Below, piece after piece: positions 41,190 through 49,783 of a stretch of DNA of 64,000 nt. The notes under the pieces were generated by a model. That model ran no database searches and had not been told where the DNA came from. It saw nothing but the letters and a program-made list of their open reading frames with translations. A program made the position numbers and the translations under genes. Numbering within the stretch: the stretch's first letter is position 1; every line of letters starts with the position of its first letter. The stretch lies in the NCBI GenBank assembly GCA_965216905.1, contig OZ244213.1, positions 1,984,001-2,048,000 of the forward strand, read 5' to 3'. The DNA comes from G965216905 sp965216905. Its GTDB lineage: Bacteria; Actinomycetota; Acidimicrobiia; Spongiisociales; ZC4RG35.

Positions 41190-41918
41190 ATGCCATCGGA
41201 GGGTTCCAACGATTTCGACCTGGGGGCCGAGATCCGCCGCAATCGTGAACGGCTCGGGCTCAGCCATGCTCGGATCGCCGAACTGGTCGGCCGATCGCCG
41301 AGCACCGTCCGCGCCTGGGAACGAGGGAAGTCGACACCGACCGACGCCGATGTGTTGAGATCGCTGGCCGCCGTGCTCGACCTCGACGAGGAGCGAGTTC
41401 TGAGCACTGCCGACCCCCGATCACAGTCGTCGGGTGGCACGACGGGCCCGCGCGTCGGCGGATCGGTGCGCGAGGCCTACGCCAGTCTGGCGAGGGAGCA
41501 GGCGGAGCGACCCGACGTCGAGCCACGATGGAGCCGGGGGGCCGAGGACTCGTCGAACGATGCCGACGATGTGACCACCGACACGCCGCAACGAGGTGCC
41601 CACGTCCGCCCTTCTGGACCTTCCTCCGGTGGCGAGGCCGCGCCCCTCCTCTGGGACCGGGTGAAGGGCTTGGTGGCGCGTCCTCCCCGCCGACAGTCGG
41701 CCCCGGCCACGTCGTCGCAGACGGCGCTGAGCACCCTCCCGCAGCGGCCACCGTCCCCCTCGTATGTCGAGAGCGATGGAGATCGGCTGGCCTACCGGAT
41801 TCGGGCGGTGCTGACCGCCGTCGGCGTCCTACTGGCCGTGGTGGTGCTGGCCTGGGCAGCCGGCAACCTCCTGGAGGCACTCGGCGAGTTCTGGGACGTG
41901 CTCACGTCGAATCTCTGA
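41190..41918 (+). CDS. Membrane-anchored XRE-family (helix-turn-helix) protein
   Basis: The 242-aa protein has an N-terminal XRE helix-turn-helix (about 11–70: GAEIRRNRERLGLSHARIAE, RSPSTVRAWERGK). A long, low-complexity linker rich in S, P, R, G and D follows (about 75–195), then one membrane helix (about 203–228: VLTAVGVLLAVVVLAWAAGN) near the C-terminus. This HTH–linker–TM plan recalls RodZ but with almost no extracytoplasmic domain. The target is unknown. It stands next to selC. Confidence 0.72.
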   Translation: MPSEGSNDFDLGAEIRRNRERLGLSHARIAELVGRSPSTVRAWERGKSTPTDADVLRSLAAVLDLDEERVLSTADPRSQSSGGTTGPRVGGSVREAYASLAREQAERPDVEPRWSRGAEDSSNDADDVTTDTPQRGAHVRPSGPSSGGEAAPLLWDRVKGLVARPPRRQSAPATSSQTALSTLPQRPPSPSYVESDGDRLAYRIRAVLTAVGVLLAVVVLAWAAGNLLEALGEFWDVLTSNL

Positions 41919-41931
41919 GCGCCCTGGCGTC

Positions 41932-42852
41932 GTGAACAAACCAATTCGAGTCCTCCTCCATCCGCAACACCCCAAGGGAGTCGAAGCCGCCCTCCGCGGT
42001 TTGAAGGGAATCGAACTCTCGATGCCGGCCGATCCGGGCGAGCTGGCTGTCTCGACGGCACCCGTCCTGGTGTCGTTTCGATGGGCGGCGGAGTACTGGA
42101 CCGACGAGCTCCAGTGGGTGCAATCGATCTCTGCCGGGGTTGATCAGTTCCCCGTGGACCAGTTCCGCACGCGAGCGGTCGTACTGACCTCGGCGAGTGG
42201 GGTTCACGCCGTGCCGGTGGCGGAGCATGCGCTGGCACTGCTGCTGTCCCTCACGCGCGGTATCGGGATCGCAGTGCGAGACGCCGCCACGGCCACGTGG
42301 CGGCCCAGGATGGGTGCCGAGCTGGCCGGGCGAACCGCCGGCGTCCTCGGATTGGGCACGCTTGGAACGGCGGTGACTCGGCGGCTGGCCGCATTGGAGA
42401 TGCAGGTCATCGGCACCCGAGCGAACCCAGATCTCGGTCATCCGGTGGCCGAGGCGGTGTTTTCGCCGTCCCAAACCGTGGACGTGTGCCGCCGCTCTGA
42501 TGTGGTGATCTCCACTCTGCCCGGCGGAGCCACCACCCGCCACGCCATGGGGCGTCCCGAGTTCGAGGCGCTCGGAGCCGGTTGGTTCGTCAACGTCGGC
42601 CGGGGGACGACGGTCGACGAGGCGGCGTTGTTGGCCGCCCTGGATCACGGCGGGCTGCGGGGAGCCGGTCTCGACGTCGTCGAGGAAGAGCCGCTCGCAC
42701 CCGATTCGCCGTTGTGGCGTCATCCGCGGGTGGTGTTGACCCCGCACACCGCCGGTCTGTCGCCGGCCTACGGCGATCGGCTGGCGGCCATCATGCGCCG
42801 GAATCTGGCGGCTTTCGCGGGGCGCGGGCCGTGGGTGAACCGCGTCACCTGA
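41932..42852 (+). CDS. D-2-hydroxyacid dehydrogenase family protein
   Basis: The 306-aa protein has the NAD-binding motif GVLGLGTLGTAV, the catalytic Arg in VNVGRGTTVDEAAL, Glu in the GLDVVEEEPL segment and His in LTPHTAG, all as in D-2-hydroxyacid dehydrogenases. These reduce 2-keto acids; the substrate is not predictable. GTG 41932 is 13 bp after the XRE gene, so the two are probably co-transcribed. Confidence 0.88.
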   Translation: MNKPIRVLLHPQHPKGVEAALRGLKGIELSMPADPGELAVSTAPVLVSFRWAAEYWTDELQWVQSISAGVDQFPVDQFRTRAVVLTSASGVHAVPVAEHALALLLSLTRGIGIAVRDAATATWRPRMGAELAGRTAGVLGLGTLGTAVTRRLAALEMQVIGTRANPDLGHPVAEAVFSPSQTVDVCRRSDVVISTLPGGATTRHAMGRPEFEALGAGWFVNVGRGTTVDEAALLAALDHGGLRGAGLDVVEEEPLAPDSPLWRHPRVVLTPHTAGLSPAYGDRLAAIMRRNLAAFAGRGPWVNRVT

Positions 42853-42892
42853 CGGGGAGGAGTCCCAAATCTGCCTGCCCTCGAGAACTTCC

Positions 42893-42921
42893 TTTCCATA
42901 TCCGTCGGGAGGTGGCACAAT
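42893..42921 (+). promoter_or_regulatory. Probable promoter of a short transcript
   Basis: TTTCCA, 17 bases, then CACAAT fits a primary-sigma promoter and would start RNA near 42928. Confidence 0.45.
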
Positions 42922-42927
42922 CTCGTC

Positions 42928-43227
42928 ACCAGAGAAAGGAGGTGGTCCTCGTTGATAGGTAGGTTTGATGGGACTCTGGAGGTGGCCCGGCGCTGAGCGG
43001 CGCAAGGCCAGACCACGCCGCTCCCCTTCGCAGTGCTCGTGACGAGCACGAGACGGGTCCGCGAGGGCCCGGGATGCGATGGGATTGGTGGCGACTCCAA
43101 CCCGGACCACCGACCTGAGAGATCTCTGGAGCTGGTCCCACCGGAGCGGAGCGGGGTGACCCCGCGCCGTCAACGTCTCGCAGGATTGTTCGACGACGAT
43201 GCCCGGCCGTGAGTGCCGGGCATCGTC
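42928..43227 (+). ncRNA. Candidate structured short transcript with tiny ORF
   Basis: Between a promoter-like site and a strong terminator lies about 300 nt with no long ORF. It opens with AGAAAGGAGGTGGTCC (42933–42948), which can pair over its full length, counting one G–U, with the 3' tail of 16S rRNA. Nine bases later a TTG starts a 14-codon ORF (42952–42996, MIGRFDGTLEVARR). The rest is rich in inverted repeats, for example GTGCTCGT/ACGAGCAC (about 43033–43049) and GGACCA/TGGTCC (about 43103–43138). It may be a leader-like sRNA or a tiny-peptide mRNA; no known RNA family is recognised. Confidence 0.4.
43193..43227 (+). terminator. Hairpin terminator between the short transcript and metB
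   Basis: GACGATGCCCGGC pairs with GCCGGGCATCGTC around CGTGAGT, followed by GCGTTT. It could serve both the plus-strand transcript and metB on the minus strand. Confidence 0.8.
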
Positions 43228-43269
43228 GCGTTTGCCCTGGTCGCGTTTGCCCTGGTCGCGTTTGCCGGT
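43225..43269 (+). repeat. 15-bp tandem repeat at the metB 3' end
   Basis: GTCGCGTTTGCCCTG occurs at 43225–43239 and 43240–43254, then a variant at 43255–43269, just beyond the metB stop. It copies the base of the terminator's tail (GTCGCGTTT). Confidence 0.9.
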
Positions 43270-43270
43270 T

Positions 43271-44407
43271 TCACCCGATGGCTTGATCGAGGTCGGCGAG
43301 GAGATCGTCGGAGTGTTCGAGGCCCACCGACAGCCGGATGAGGTCTTCGGGGACCTCGAGTGCCGTTCCTTCGACGGACAGGTGAGTCATCACCGCCGGG
43401 ATCTCGATCAGGGATTCCACCCCGCCGAGACTCTCGGCCAGGGTGAACAACCGCGTGCCGGCGACGATGCGTCGGGCGGCTTCGGCGCCGCCGGACGGTC
43501 GGAACGAGACCATGCCTCCGTAGTTCCACATCTGCTGTTTGGCCAGGGCGTGCTGGGGGTGTTGTTCGAGTCCGGGGTACGCCACGAACTCGACGTCGGG
43601 GTGGGCGGACAGGAACAGCGCGACCTCCTCCGCGTTCTGACAGTGGCGTTCCATGCGAACCGCCAGGGTGCGGAGCCCTCGCAGGACGAGAAAGGCATCG
43701 AACGGTCCGGCGATCGGTCCGGTGGCGTTGATGAGGAAGCGGAGCCGCTCCAACAGGTCGGCGTCGGACGTCACCAACGCACCTCCAACGACGTCGGAGT
43801 GGCCACCCAGGTACTTGGTCGTGGAATGCAGCACCAGGTCGGCCCCCAGCGCCAGCGGCTGCTGCAGGAAGGGAGTGGCGAAGGTGTTGTCGACCACGAG
43901 TCGGGCGCCCGCGTCATGGGCGGCCTCGGCGGCCGCCGCCACGTCGACCACCCCGAGCAGCGGATTGGTCGGAGTCTCCACCCAGACGATCTTGGTGTCG
44001 GCTCTGATCGCGGCGCCGATCGCATCGGCGTCGGTCATATCGGCGGAGGACCACGAAACCCCCTGATTCGCCAGTACCTGAGCGAAGAATCGAAACGTTC
44101 CGCCGTAGGCGTCGTCGGGAATCAGCACATGGTCGCCGGGTCGGAGCAGATAACCGACCAGCGACGTCGCCGCCATGCCCGACGCCGTTGCCACCGCGCC
44201 GCCGTGATCGCCGGCCCCCTCCAGAGAGGCGAGCGCCGTCTCGAGTGCAGTGCGGGTGGGATTGGCCGTGCGTGAGTACTCGTACCCGGTCGGTTTCCCG
44301 GCTTCCGGCTGTGCATAGGTCGAGGTGGCAAAGATGGGGACGGTTACCGCGCCGGTGACCGGCTCGGGCTCTTGTCCGGAGTGGATCGCCCTTGTCTCGA
44401 ATCGCAT
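43271..44407 (-). CDS. metB: Cystathionine gamma-synthase / PLP transsulfuration enzyme
   Basis: The 378-aa Cys/Met-metabolism PLP enzyme has TRAIHSGQEPEP, YSRTANPTRTALE, AYGGTFRFFAQVL, VDNTFATPFLQQPL and the PLP lysine motif HSTTKYLGGHSD. MetB makes cystathionine from an activated homoserine and cysteine; cystathionine gamma-lyase is a close relative that cannot be fully excluded. A PLP-dependent cysteine/cystathionine synthase lies 68 bp upstream on the same strand, suggesting a transsulfuration pair. Confidence 0.88.
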   Translation of the reverse strand: MRFETRAIHSGQEPEPVTGAVTVPIFATSTYAQPEAGKPTGYEYSRTANPTRTALETALASLEGAGDHGGAVATASGMAATSLVGYLLRPGDHVLIPDDAYGGTFRFFAQVLANQGVSWSSADMTDADAIGAAIRADTKIVWVETPTNPLLGVVDVAAAAEAAHDAGARLVVDNTFATPFLQQPLALGADLVLHSTTKYLGGHSDVVGGALVTSDADLLERLRFLINATGPIAGPFDAFLVLRGLRTLAVRMERHCQNAEEVALFLSAHPDVEFVAYPGLEQHPQHALAKQQMWNYGGMVSFRPSGGAEAARRIVAGTRLFTLAESLGGVESLIEIPAVMTHLSVEGTALEVPEDLIRLSVGLEHSDDLLADLDQAIG

Positions 44408-44475
44408 GCCGTCGAGGGTAGAACACCGGGCCGCTGCGGCACCAACACAGCCGCGGGCGGACGGTCGGTCGGTGC

Positions 44476-45429
44476 TCAGACCTCGAAGCCGTGGGCGCGC
44501 ATCCAGTCGTCGTCGAAGACTTTTGACAGGTAGCCGCGGCCGGAGTCGGGGAGGATCACCACCACCAGCCGCTCGGGGTCTTCGGACGCAACCTGGAGGG
44601 CGGCGTGAGCGGCCATGCCGCAGGACCCGCCGACCAGCAGCCCCTCCTCTCGCGCCAGTCGGCGGGTGGCGGCGAAGGATTCGGCGTCGGTCACTTCGAT
44701 GAAGCGGTCGATGAGGTCGAGGTCGACGGTCTCGGGGTAGAAGTCCTCGCCGACGCCTTCCACCAGATATTGGTGAATGTCACCGTCCGGTCCGGCCGTG
44801 TAGATGCTGCCGGAGGGATCCGCTCCCACGATCTCCACGCGGGGCTTCACCGATCGGAGGTACCGACCGACCCCGGTGATCGTGCCGCCGGTACCGACGC
44901 CGGCCACCAGCACATCGATCTGGCCTTCGGTCTGCTCCCAGATCTCAGGTCCGGTGGTGTGCTCGTGTGCCGCCGGGTTCGCCCGGTTGGCGTACTGATC
45001 CGGGTGGAATGCACCCGGAATCTCGGCCGCCAACCGGCGAGCCACGCCGTAATACGAGTCTTCGTCCTCGGGCAGGAGCTCGGTCGGGGTGACGATCACT
45101 TCCACTCCGTAGGCGCGGAGCTGGGCGATCTTCTCGGACGACACCTTGTCGGGCACCGTGCAGATGACGCGGTAGCCGCGCACCGCACCCACCAAGGCGA
45201 GGCCGACGCCGGTGTTGCCGGACGTCGGCTCCACGATGGTGCCCCCTGGGCCGAGCAGGCCGGCTGCCTCGGCGGCATCGATCATCGAAACCGCGATCCG
45301 CTCTTTGATCGATCCGCCGGGGTTCATGTGCTCGACCTTCGCAACGAGGTTCCCTGGGGGGTGGAGGCGCGCCAAACGAACGAGGGGGGTGTGGCCGATC
45401 GCCGCGACGATGTCGGGGTGGATGGGCAT
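44476..45429 (-). CDS. Cysteine synthase / cystathionine beta-synthase core
   Basis: This 317-aa fold-type II PLP enzyme has IGHTPLVRLARL, the PLP lysine segment MNPGGSIKERIA, EPTSGNTGVGLAL and the glycine loop GTGGTITGVGRYL. It lacks C-terminal CBS domains. It may be CysK-like or a cystathionine beta-synthase; pairing with metB, as in mycobacteria (cbs next to metB), favours the latter by context. ATG 45429 gives the family N-terminus MPIHPDIVAAIGHTP. It is divergent from otsA (36 bp between starts). Confidence 0.85.
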   Translation of the reverse strand: MPIHPDIVAAIGHTPLVRLARLHPPGNLVAKVEHMNPGGSIKERIAVSMIDAAEAAGLLGPGGTIVEPTSGNTGVGLALVGAVRGYRVICTVPDKVSSEKIAQLRAYGVEVIVTPTELLPEDEDSYYGVARRLAAEIPGAFHPDQYANRANPAAHEHTTGPEIWEQTEGQIDVLVAGVGTGGTITGVGRYLRSVKPRVEIVGADPSGSIYTAGPDGDIHQYLVEGVGEDFYPETVDLDLIDRFIEVTDAESFAATRRLAREEGLLVGGSCGMAAHAALQVASEDPERLVVVILPDSGRGYLSKVFDDDWMRAHGFEV

Positions 45430-45465
45430 GATCGGTCGAACCCTACCGGGGGTATGGTCTCGGGA

Positions 45466-46845
45466 ATGAACCGAGCGGGAAGAGGACTGGTCGTGGTGGC
45501 CAACCGGCTCCCGATCGCGTGGGACCAGGAGACTCGCTCGTGGCACACCAGCCCCGGCGGGCTGGTCTCTGCGTTGGCCCCAATCCTGCAGGACCGACGC
45601 GGCACGTGGGTGGGCTGGTCGGGGGTTGCCGATTCGCAGCCGCTGCCCGACGAGGTCGACGGTATCGCCCAGGTTCCTGTCGAGGTCACCGAAGAGGAGT
45701 ACGAGAATTACTACCTGGGGTTCTGTAACGGCACGATCTGGCCGCTCTATCACGACGCGATCCGTCCCGTCGAGATCCATCGTCACTGGTGGCGTCCCTA
45801 CGTCGAGGTGAATCGGCGCTTCGCCGATGCGGCGGCCGATGCGGCCGAGCCCGGCGACGCCATCTGGGTGCAGGATTATCAGCTCCAGCTGGCGCCACAC
45901 CATCTTCGGCAGCGACTCCCCGAGCATCGAATCGGTTTCTTCCTCCACATCCCGTTCCCGCCGCTGGAGATCTTCGCCCGGTTGCCGTGGCGCAACGAGA
46001 TCATCCAGGGGATGCTTGGCGCGGATGTCGTCGGACTGCACACGAGACAGGGTGTGCGAAACTTCGCCCGTGCCGCCCGCCGCTTCGGGGGAGCGACCGG
46101 GCCGGCCGAGGCCCTCCGAGTCGACGGCCGGCTGGTGCGGGTCGAGTCGGTGCCGATCTCGATCGACACCGGCGAATTCCGTCGGGTGGCGGCCACGCCG
46201 GAGGTGGAGACGATGGCTCGGCGGTTCCGGAGCGATCTCGGTGATCCGGACAAGGTCATCCTGGGCGTCGACCGGCTCGACTACACGAAGGGCATCGACA
46301 TCCGGCTCCGGGCGTTCGAGAGCCTGTTGGAGCGGCGTCCCGACCTCCACGGCAAAGTGACGTTCGTCCAGGTCGCCGTGCCGAGCAGGGAAGGCGTGGG
46401 CGAGTACCAGATCATTCGCGAGAGGATCGAGCAGCTCGTCGGGCGGATCAGCGGTGCATACGGCCGCGCCGGATGGATTCCGGTCCTGTACCTGCACCGT
46501 TCGATCGAACGCGAAGAACTGGTCGCCCTCTATCGGTCGGCCGACATCATGCTCATCACGCCGCTCCGCGATGGGATGAATCTGGTGGCAAAGGAATACA
46601 TCGCCACGCGCCTCGAGTCGACCGGGGTGTTGGTGCTCAGCGAGTTCGCCGGTGCAGCCGAGCAACTCGACCGGGCGATGCTGGTCAATCCATACGACAT
46701 CGACGGGCTGACGACCACGTTGGAGCGCGGCATCGGCCTGGGCGTGGATGCCCAGCGTGAGCGAATGCGCGTGTTGCGCCGAAACGTCGAGCGATGGGAC
46801 GTCTATCGATGGGCGCAGGCCTGTCTGGAAGTGATCGACGCATGA
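45466..46845 (+). CDS. otsA: Trehalose-6-phosphate synthase
   Basis: OtsA joins a nucleotide-activated glucose to glucose-6-phosphate. The 459-aa GT20 protein has VVVANRLPIAW, SPGGLVSALAP, GTWVGWSG, VWVQDYQLQLAPHHLRQ-type docking residues, FFLHIPFP, VDRLDYTKGI and TPLRDGMNLVAKEY. ATG 45466 is preferred; an in-frame ATG 45454 is possible, with GGGGG too close to it. The stop overlaps the otsB start (ATGATG). Confidence 0.96.
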   Translation: MNRAGRGLVVVANRLPIAWDQETRSWHTSPGGLVSALAPILQDRRGTWVGWSGVADSQPLPDEVDGIAQVPVEVTEEEYENYYLGFCNGTIWPLYHDAIRPVEIHRHWWRPYVEVNRRFADAAADAAEPGDAIWVQDYQLQLAPHHLRQRLPEHRIGFFLHIPFPPLEIFARLPWRNEIIQGMLGADVVGLHTRQGVRNFARAARRFGGATGPAEALRVDGRLVRVESVPISIDTGEFRRVAATPEVETMARRFRSDLGDPDKVILGVDRLDYTKGIDIRLRAFESLLERRPDLHGKVTFVQVAVPSREGVGEYQIIRERIEQLVGRISGAYGRAGWIPVLYLHRSIEREELVALYRSADIMLITPLRDGMNLVAKEYIATRLESTGVLVLSEFAGAAEQLDRAMLVNPYDIDGLTTTLERGIGLGVDAQRERMRVLRRNVERWDVYRWAQACLEVIDA

Positions 46846-47591
46846 TGGGGCCGCCGCTGCTGGACGTCGCGAAGCGGAGGCTCGGCGCCGGGTCGGTCCT
46901 GGTCGCGCTCGACTTCGATGGGACGCTGTCGGAGATCGTCACCCACGCCGACGCGGCCGTGGCGGTTCCCGGAGCGCTCGACGCCCTTCGGGATCTGGCC
47001 GAGGTCGAAGAGTTCGAAGTGGCCGTGGTCTCCGGCCGACCGCTGGCCGACCTTCGTCGACTGCTCGGTCCTCCGGACGGAGTCCGTCTCGTGGGGGAGC
47101 ATGGGGCTGCGTGGGAGGGAGTTCGGTCTCCTCGCCCCGATGGTTTCGATGAGGTCCGCACGGGGTTGGAGGCGATCGCCGAGCGGTACGCGGGGGCGTG
47201 GGTGGAGGTCAAGGAAACCAGCCTCTGCTTCCACACCCGTCAGATGTCCGACGAGATGGAGTCCGACGCCGTCGCCGCGGTCCTGGCCCTTCTGGATCGG
47301 ACCGATCCGGGACCCGACCGGGCCGTGGGGAAGAAGGTCGTGGACGTGACGTTCGTTTCAACCTCCAAGGGCGCTGCGATCGAGCGCCTCCGAGCCGACC
47401 TGGACATCCAGCGGGTTCTCTTCATCGGGGACGACATCACCGACGAGACGGTGTTCGAGCGACTCGGACCCGACGATCTCGGGATCAAGGTAGGGGATGG
47501 GCAGACCGCGGCCGAGTTCCGGGTTGCCGGTCCCACCGAGGTCGTCGACTTCCTGGTCCGGCTGGCGAGCAGTCGTCGACCATCGAGGTAG
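46842..47591 (+). CDS. otsB: Trehalose-6-phosphate phosphatase
   Basis: OtsB removes the phosphate to give trehalose. The 249-aa HAD protein has the nucleophile motif VALDFDGTLSEIV, VVSGRPLADLRRLL, GEHGAAWEG and the late acidic motif FIGDDITDETVF. ATG 46842 overlaps the otsA stop, so synthesis and dephosphorylation are translationally coupled. Confidence 0.96.
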   Translation: MMGPPLLDVAKRRLGAGSVLVALDFDGTLSEIVTHADAAVAVPGALDALRDLAEVEEFEVAVVSGRPLADLRRLLGPPDGVRLVGEHGAAWEGVRSPRPDGFDEVRTGLEAIAERYAGAWVEVKETSLCFHTRQMSDEMESDAVAAVLALLDRTDPGPDRAVGKKVVDVTFVSTSKGAAIERLRADLDIQRVLFIGDDITDETVFERLGPDDLGIKVGDGQTAAEFRVAGPTEVVDFLVRLASSRRPSR

Positions 47592-47600
47592 ATTCTGGCC

Positions 47601-48494
47601 GTGGAGAACATGCGTCGGTTCGCCTGGGCAACCCTCGTCTGGAACGTCTTGACCATCCTGATGGGAGCCGTCGTCCGAGCCACCGGCTCGGGTGCGGGGT
47701 GCGGCCGGTCCTGGCCGACGTGCCAAGGCGAGCTCGTGCCGGAACTGGCCGGCGCGACTGCGATCGAGTTCACCCATCGGGCGGTGAGCGGGGTGGCGCT
47801 GGTGTTGGTCTTGGTGCTCATGTGGTGGGCGCTCCGAGCGCACGAGGAAGGTCACCCGGTCAGGCCGCCGGCCTGGCTCGCGGGCGCTGCCATCGTGGCC
47901 GAGGCGTTGATCGGCGCGTTGATCGTGCTCGCCGAATGGGTAGCCGACGATGCCTCGGTGGCGCGGGCGATCGCCGTTCCGCTGCACCTGGTGAGCACGT
48001 TCGTTCTGCTGGCGGCCCTCACGGCCATCGTGGCGTTGGTCGGTTCGAACCGTTCCGACCGACCGTGGACCGGTCGAGGAGGGTGGTTCTGGCTGGTGGC
48101 GGTGGGAATGGTGTTGATGGCTTCGACTGGAGCGATCACGGCACTGGCCGACACGCTTTTTCCGAAGGAGTGGATCGGTATCGAGCGTGGGGAGCATTTC
48201 CTGACCGGGCTTCGGGTGGTGCATCCGATCGTGGCGGTCATCATCGGCCTGGGTGTCGTGGGATGGCTCCGACACCGCGGAGCCGGCGGGCGAATGGCGA
48301 TCGTGGGGTGGCTCTTGCTCGTCCAGTTGGTGTTGGGTGGGCTCAACGTCGTGTTCGGTACGCCGTTGTGGTTGTCGCTGCTCCATCTGCTGGTTGCCGA
48401 TGTGCTGTGGATCACCTGGATCTGGATCGGCATCGAGCTCGGCAACACCGGGAGCAGGGCGTCGGAGCCGCCTGAACTCCTCGTCGCGGAGTAG
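47601..48494 (+). CDS. ctaA: Heme A synthase (CtaA/COX15 family)
   Basis: CtaA oxidises a methyl group of heme O to make heme A for cytochrome aa3 oxidase. The 297-aa protein has about eight membrane helices and the family signatures VVRATGSGAGCGRSWPTCQG with its Cys pair, EFTHRAVSG (heme His), and HLVSTFVLL and RVVHPIVAVI (further His). GTG 47601 follows otsB by 9 bp. Confidence 0.92.
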   Translation: MENMRRFAWATLVWNVLTILMGAVVRATGSGAGCGRSWPTCQGELVPELAGATAIEFTHRAVSGVALVLVLVLMWWALRAHEEGHPVRPPAWLAGAAIVAEALIGALIVLAEWVADDASVARAIAVPLHLVSTFVLLAALTAIVALVGSNRSDRPWTGRGGWFWLVAVGMVLMASTGAITALADTLFPKEWIGIERGEHFLTGLRVVHPIVAVIIGLGVVGWLRHRGAGGRMAIVGWLLLVQLVLGGLNVVFGTPLWLSLLHLLVADVLWITWIWIGIELGNTGSRASEPPELLVAE

Positions 48495-48546
48495 GTCCGT
48501 ACCCCGCTGGTTGGCAGGTGCCGGCATTACCCTTCGGGTCGAACCG

Positions 48547-49722
48547 ATGCCTCGCAGCTACGCAGAACTCGTCGCCGCCGCCAAGCGGGTGATCACCGAG
48601 ATCGACCCGTCCGATGTCGAGCCGCGCCTCGGCCGGATTCCGGCCCTCATCGACATCCGGGAACCAGACGAGTTTCAGCAGGGAGCGATCGAGGGAGCGG
48701 TCCTGATCCCTCGCGGTGTGCTCGAGTCGACGATCGCCCTCCGTTTCCCATCCGAGGACACCCCGTTGGTCCTCTACTGCGCGGCAGGTGCCCGTTCGGC
48801 GCTGGCGGCCGAGACGCTCCAGGACATGGGATATCGCGACGTCGTGTCCATGGCCGGCGGGTTCGGAAGGTGGAAGTCGGAGGGCCGGCCCTGGATCACG
48901 CCGGTCACCCTCAGCGGTGATCAGCGGGCCCGATACTCCCGTCACATTCTGTTGCCGGAGGTTGGCGAAGAGGGTCAGGCGAGGCTGCTGGAATCCAAGG
49001 TCCTGCTGGTCGGGGCCGGCGGGCTCGGTTCACCGGCTGCGTTGTACCTGGCCGCCGCCGGTGTCGGAACGCTGGGAATCGTCGACTTCGACACGGTCGA
49101 TGCCTCCAACCTGCAGCGGCAGATTCTCCACACCGTCGACCGAGTCGGCCAGCCCAAGGTCGATTCCGCCCGGGAGACGTTGCAGGCCCTCAACCCCGAC
49201 GTGAAGATCGAGCCCTACCGGGACCGGCTGTCGGCATCCAATGCCCTCGACATCCTGTCCGGCTACGACGTGGTGGTCGATGGCGGCGACAACTTTCCCA
49301 CGCGCTATCTGGTCAACGACGCGTCGCTTCACCTGGGCGTGCCTGTGGTGCATGGCGCGATCTTCCGGTTCGAGGGACAGGTCAGCGTCTTCTCCCCTTA
49401 TGAAGGGCCGTGCTATCGATGCCTGTTCCCACAACCGCCGCCGCCGGAGCTGGCTCCGTCGTGTGCCGAAGCGGGCGTGCTGGGCGTGCTTCCCGGCATC
49501 GTCGGGTCGATCGAGGCGATGGAGGCGATCAAGCTGCTTCTCGGTATCGGCGAGCCATTGACCGGCACGTTGCTGACGTACGACGCTTTGGGTCAGGAGT
49601 TTCGTCGACTCGAGTTCCGCCGCAATCCCGACTGCGTTGCCTGTGGCGATGCCGAGCGGCCGCCGGCCATCATCGAGTACGACGAGCTGTGCACACCGGC
49701 CGGCACCGTGGGGCGGGGCTGA
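48547..49722 (+). CDS. MoeB/MoeZ-like adenylyltransferase with N-terminal rhodanese
   Basis: The enzyme adenylates, and can sulfurate, the C-terminus of ubiquitin-like sulfur carriers (MoaD, ThiS or CysO type). The 391-aa chain has an N-terminal rhodanese domain (about 20–116, active loop CAAGAR with Cys78) followed by a ThiF/MoeB domain (from about 125: VGAGGLGSPAALYLA, DNFPTRYLVND, zinc Cys pairs CYRC and CVAC). In the better known MoeZ and MOCS3 the rhodanese is C-terminal, so the order here is reversed. The JAMM peptidase gene follows 61 bp later. Confidence 0.9.
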   Translation: MPRSYAELVAAAKRVITEIDPSDVEPRLGRIPALIDIREPDEFQQGAIEGAVLIPRGVLESTIALRFPSEDTPLVLYCAAGARSALAAETLQDMGYRDVVSMAGGFGRWKSEGRPWITPVTLSGDQRARYSRHILLPEVGEEGQARLLESKVLLVGAGGLGSPAALYLAAAGVGTLGIVDFDTVDASNLQRQILHTVDRVGQPKVDSARETLQALNPDVKIEPYRDRLSASNALDILSGYDVVVDGGDNFPTRYLVNDASLHLGVPVVHGAIFRFEGQVSVFSPYEGPCYRCLFPQPPPPELAPSCAEAGVLGVLPGIVGSIEAMEAIKLLLGIGEPLTGTLLTYDALGQEFRRLEFRRNPDCVACGDAERPPAIIEYDELCTPAGTVGRG

Positions 49723-49783
49723 GGTCGGCCCGCTCGCTGCCCGGCATCGCTGACGTCGACCAGGAATGGCTCGGGAGGAATGC

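Noticed and set aside
42768..43141. Minus-strand open frames of 71–110 aa in the 2-hydroxyacid dehydrogenase–metB gap
   Set aside because: No ribosome-binding site or protein features; they read across the promoter-like and hairpin-rich region of the plus strand.
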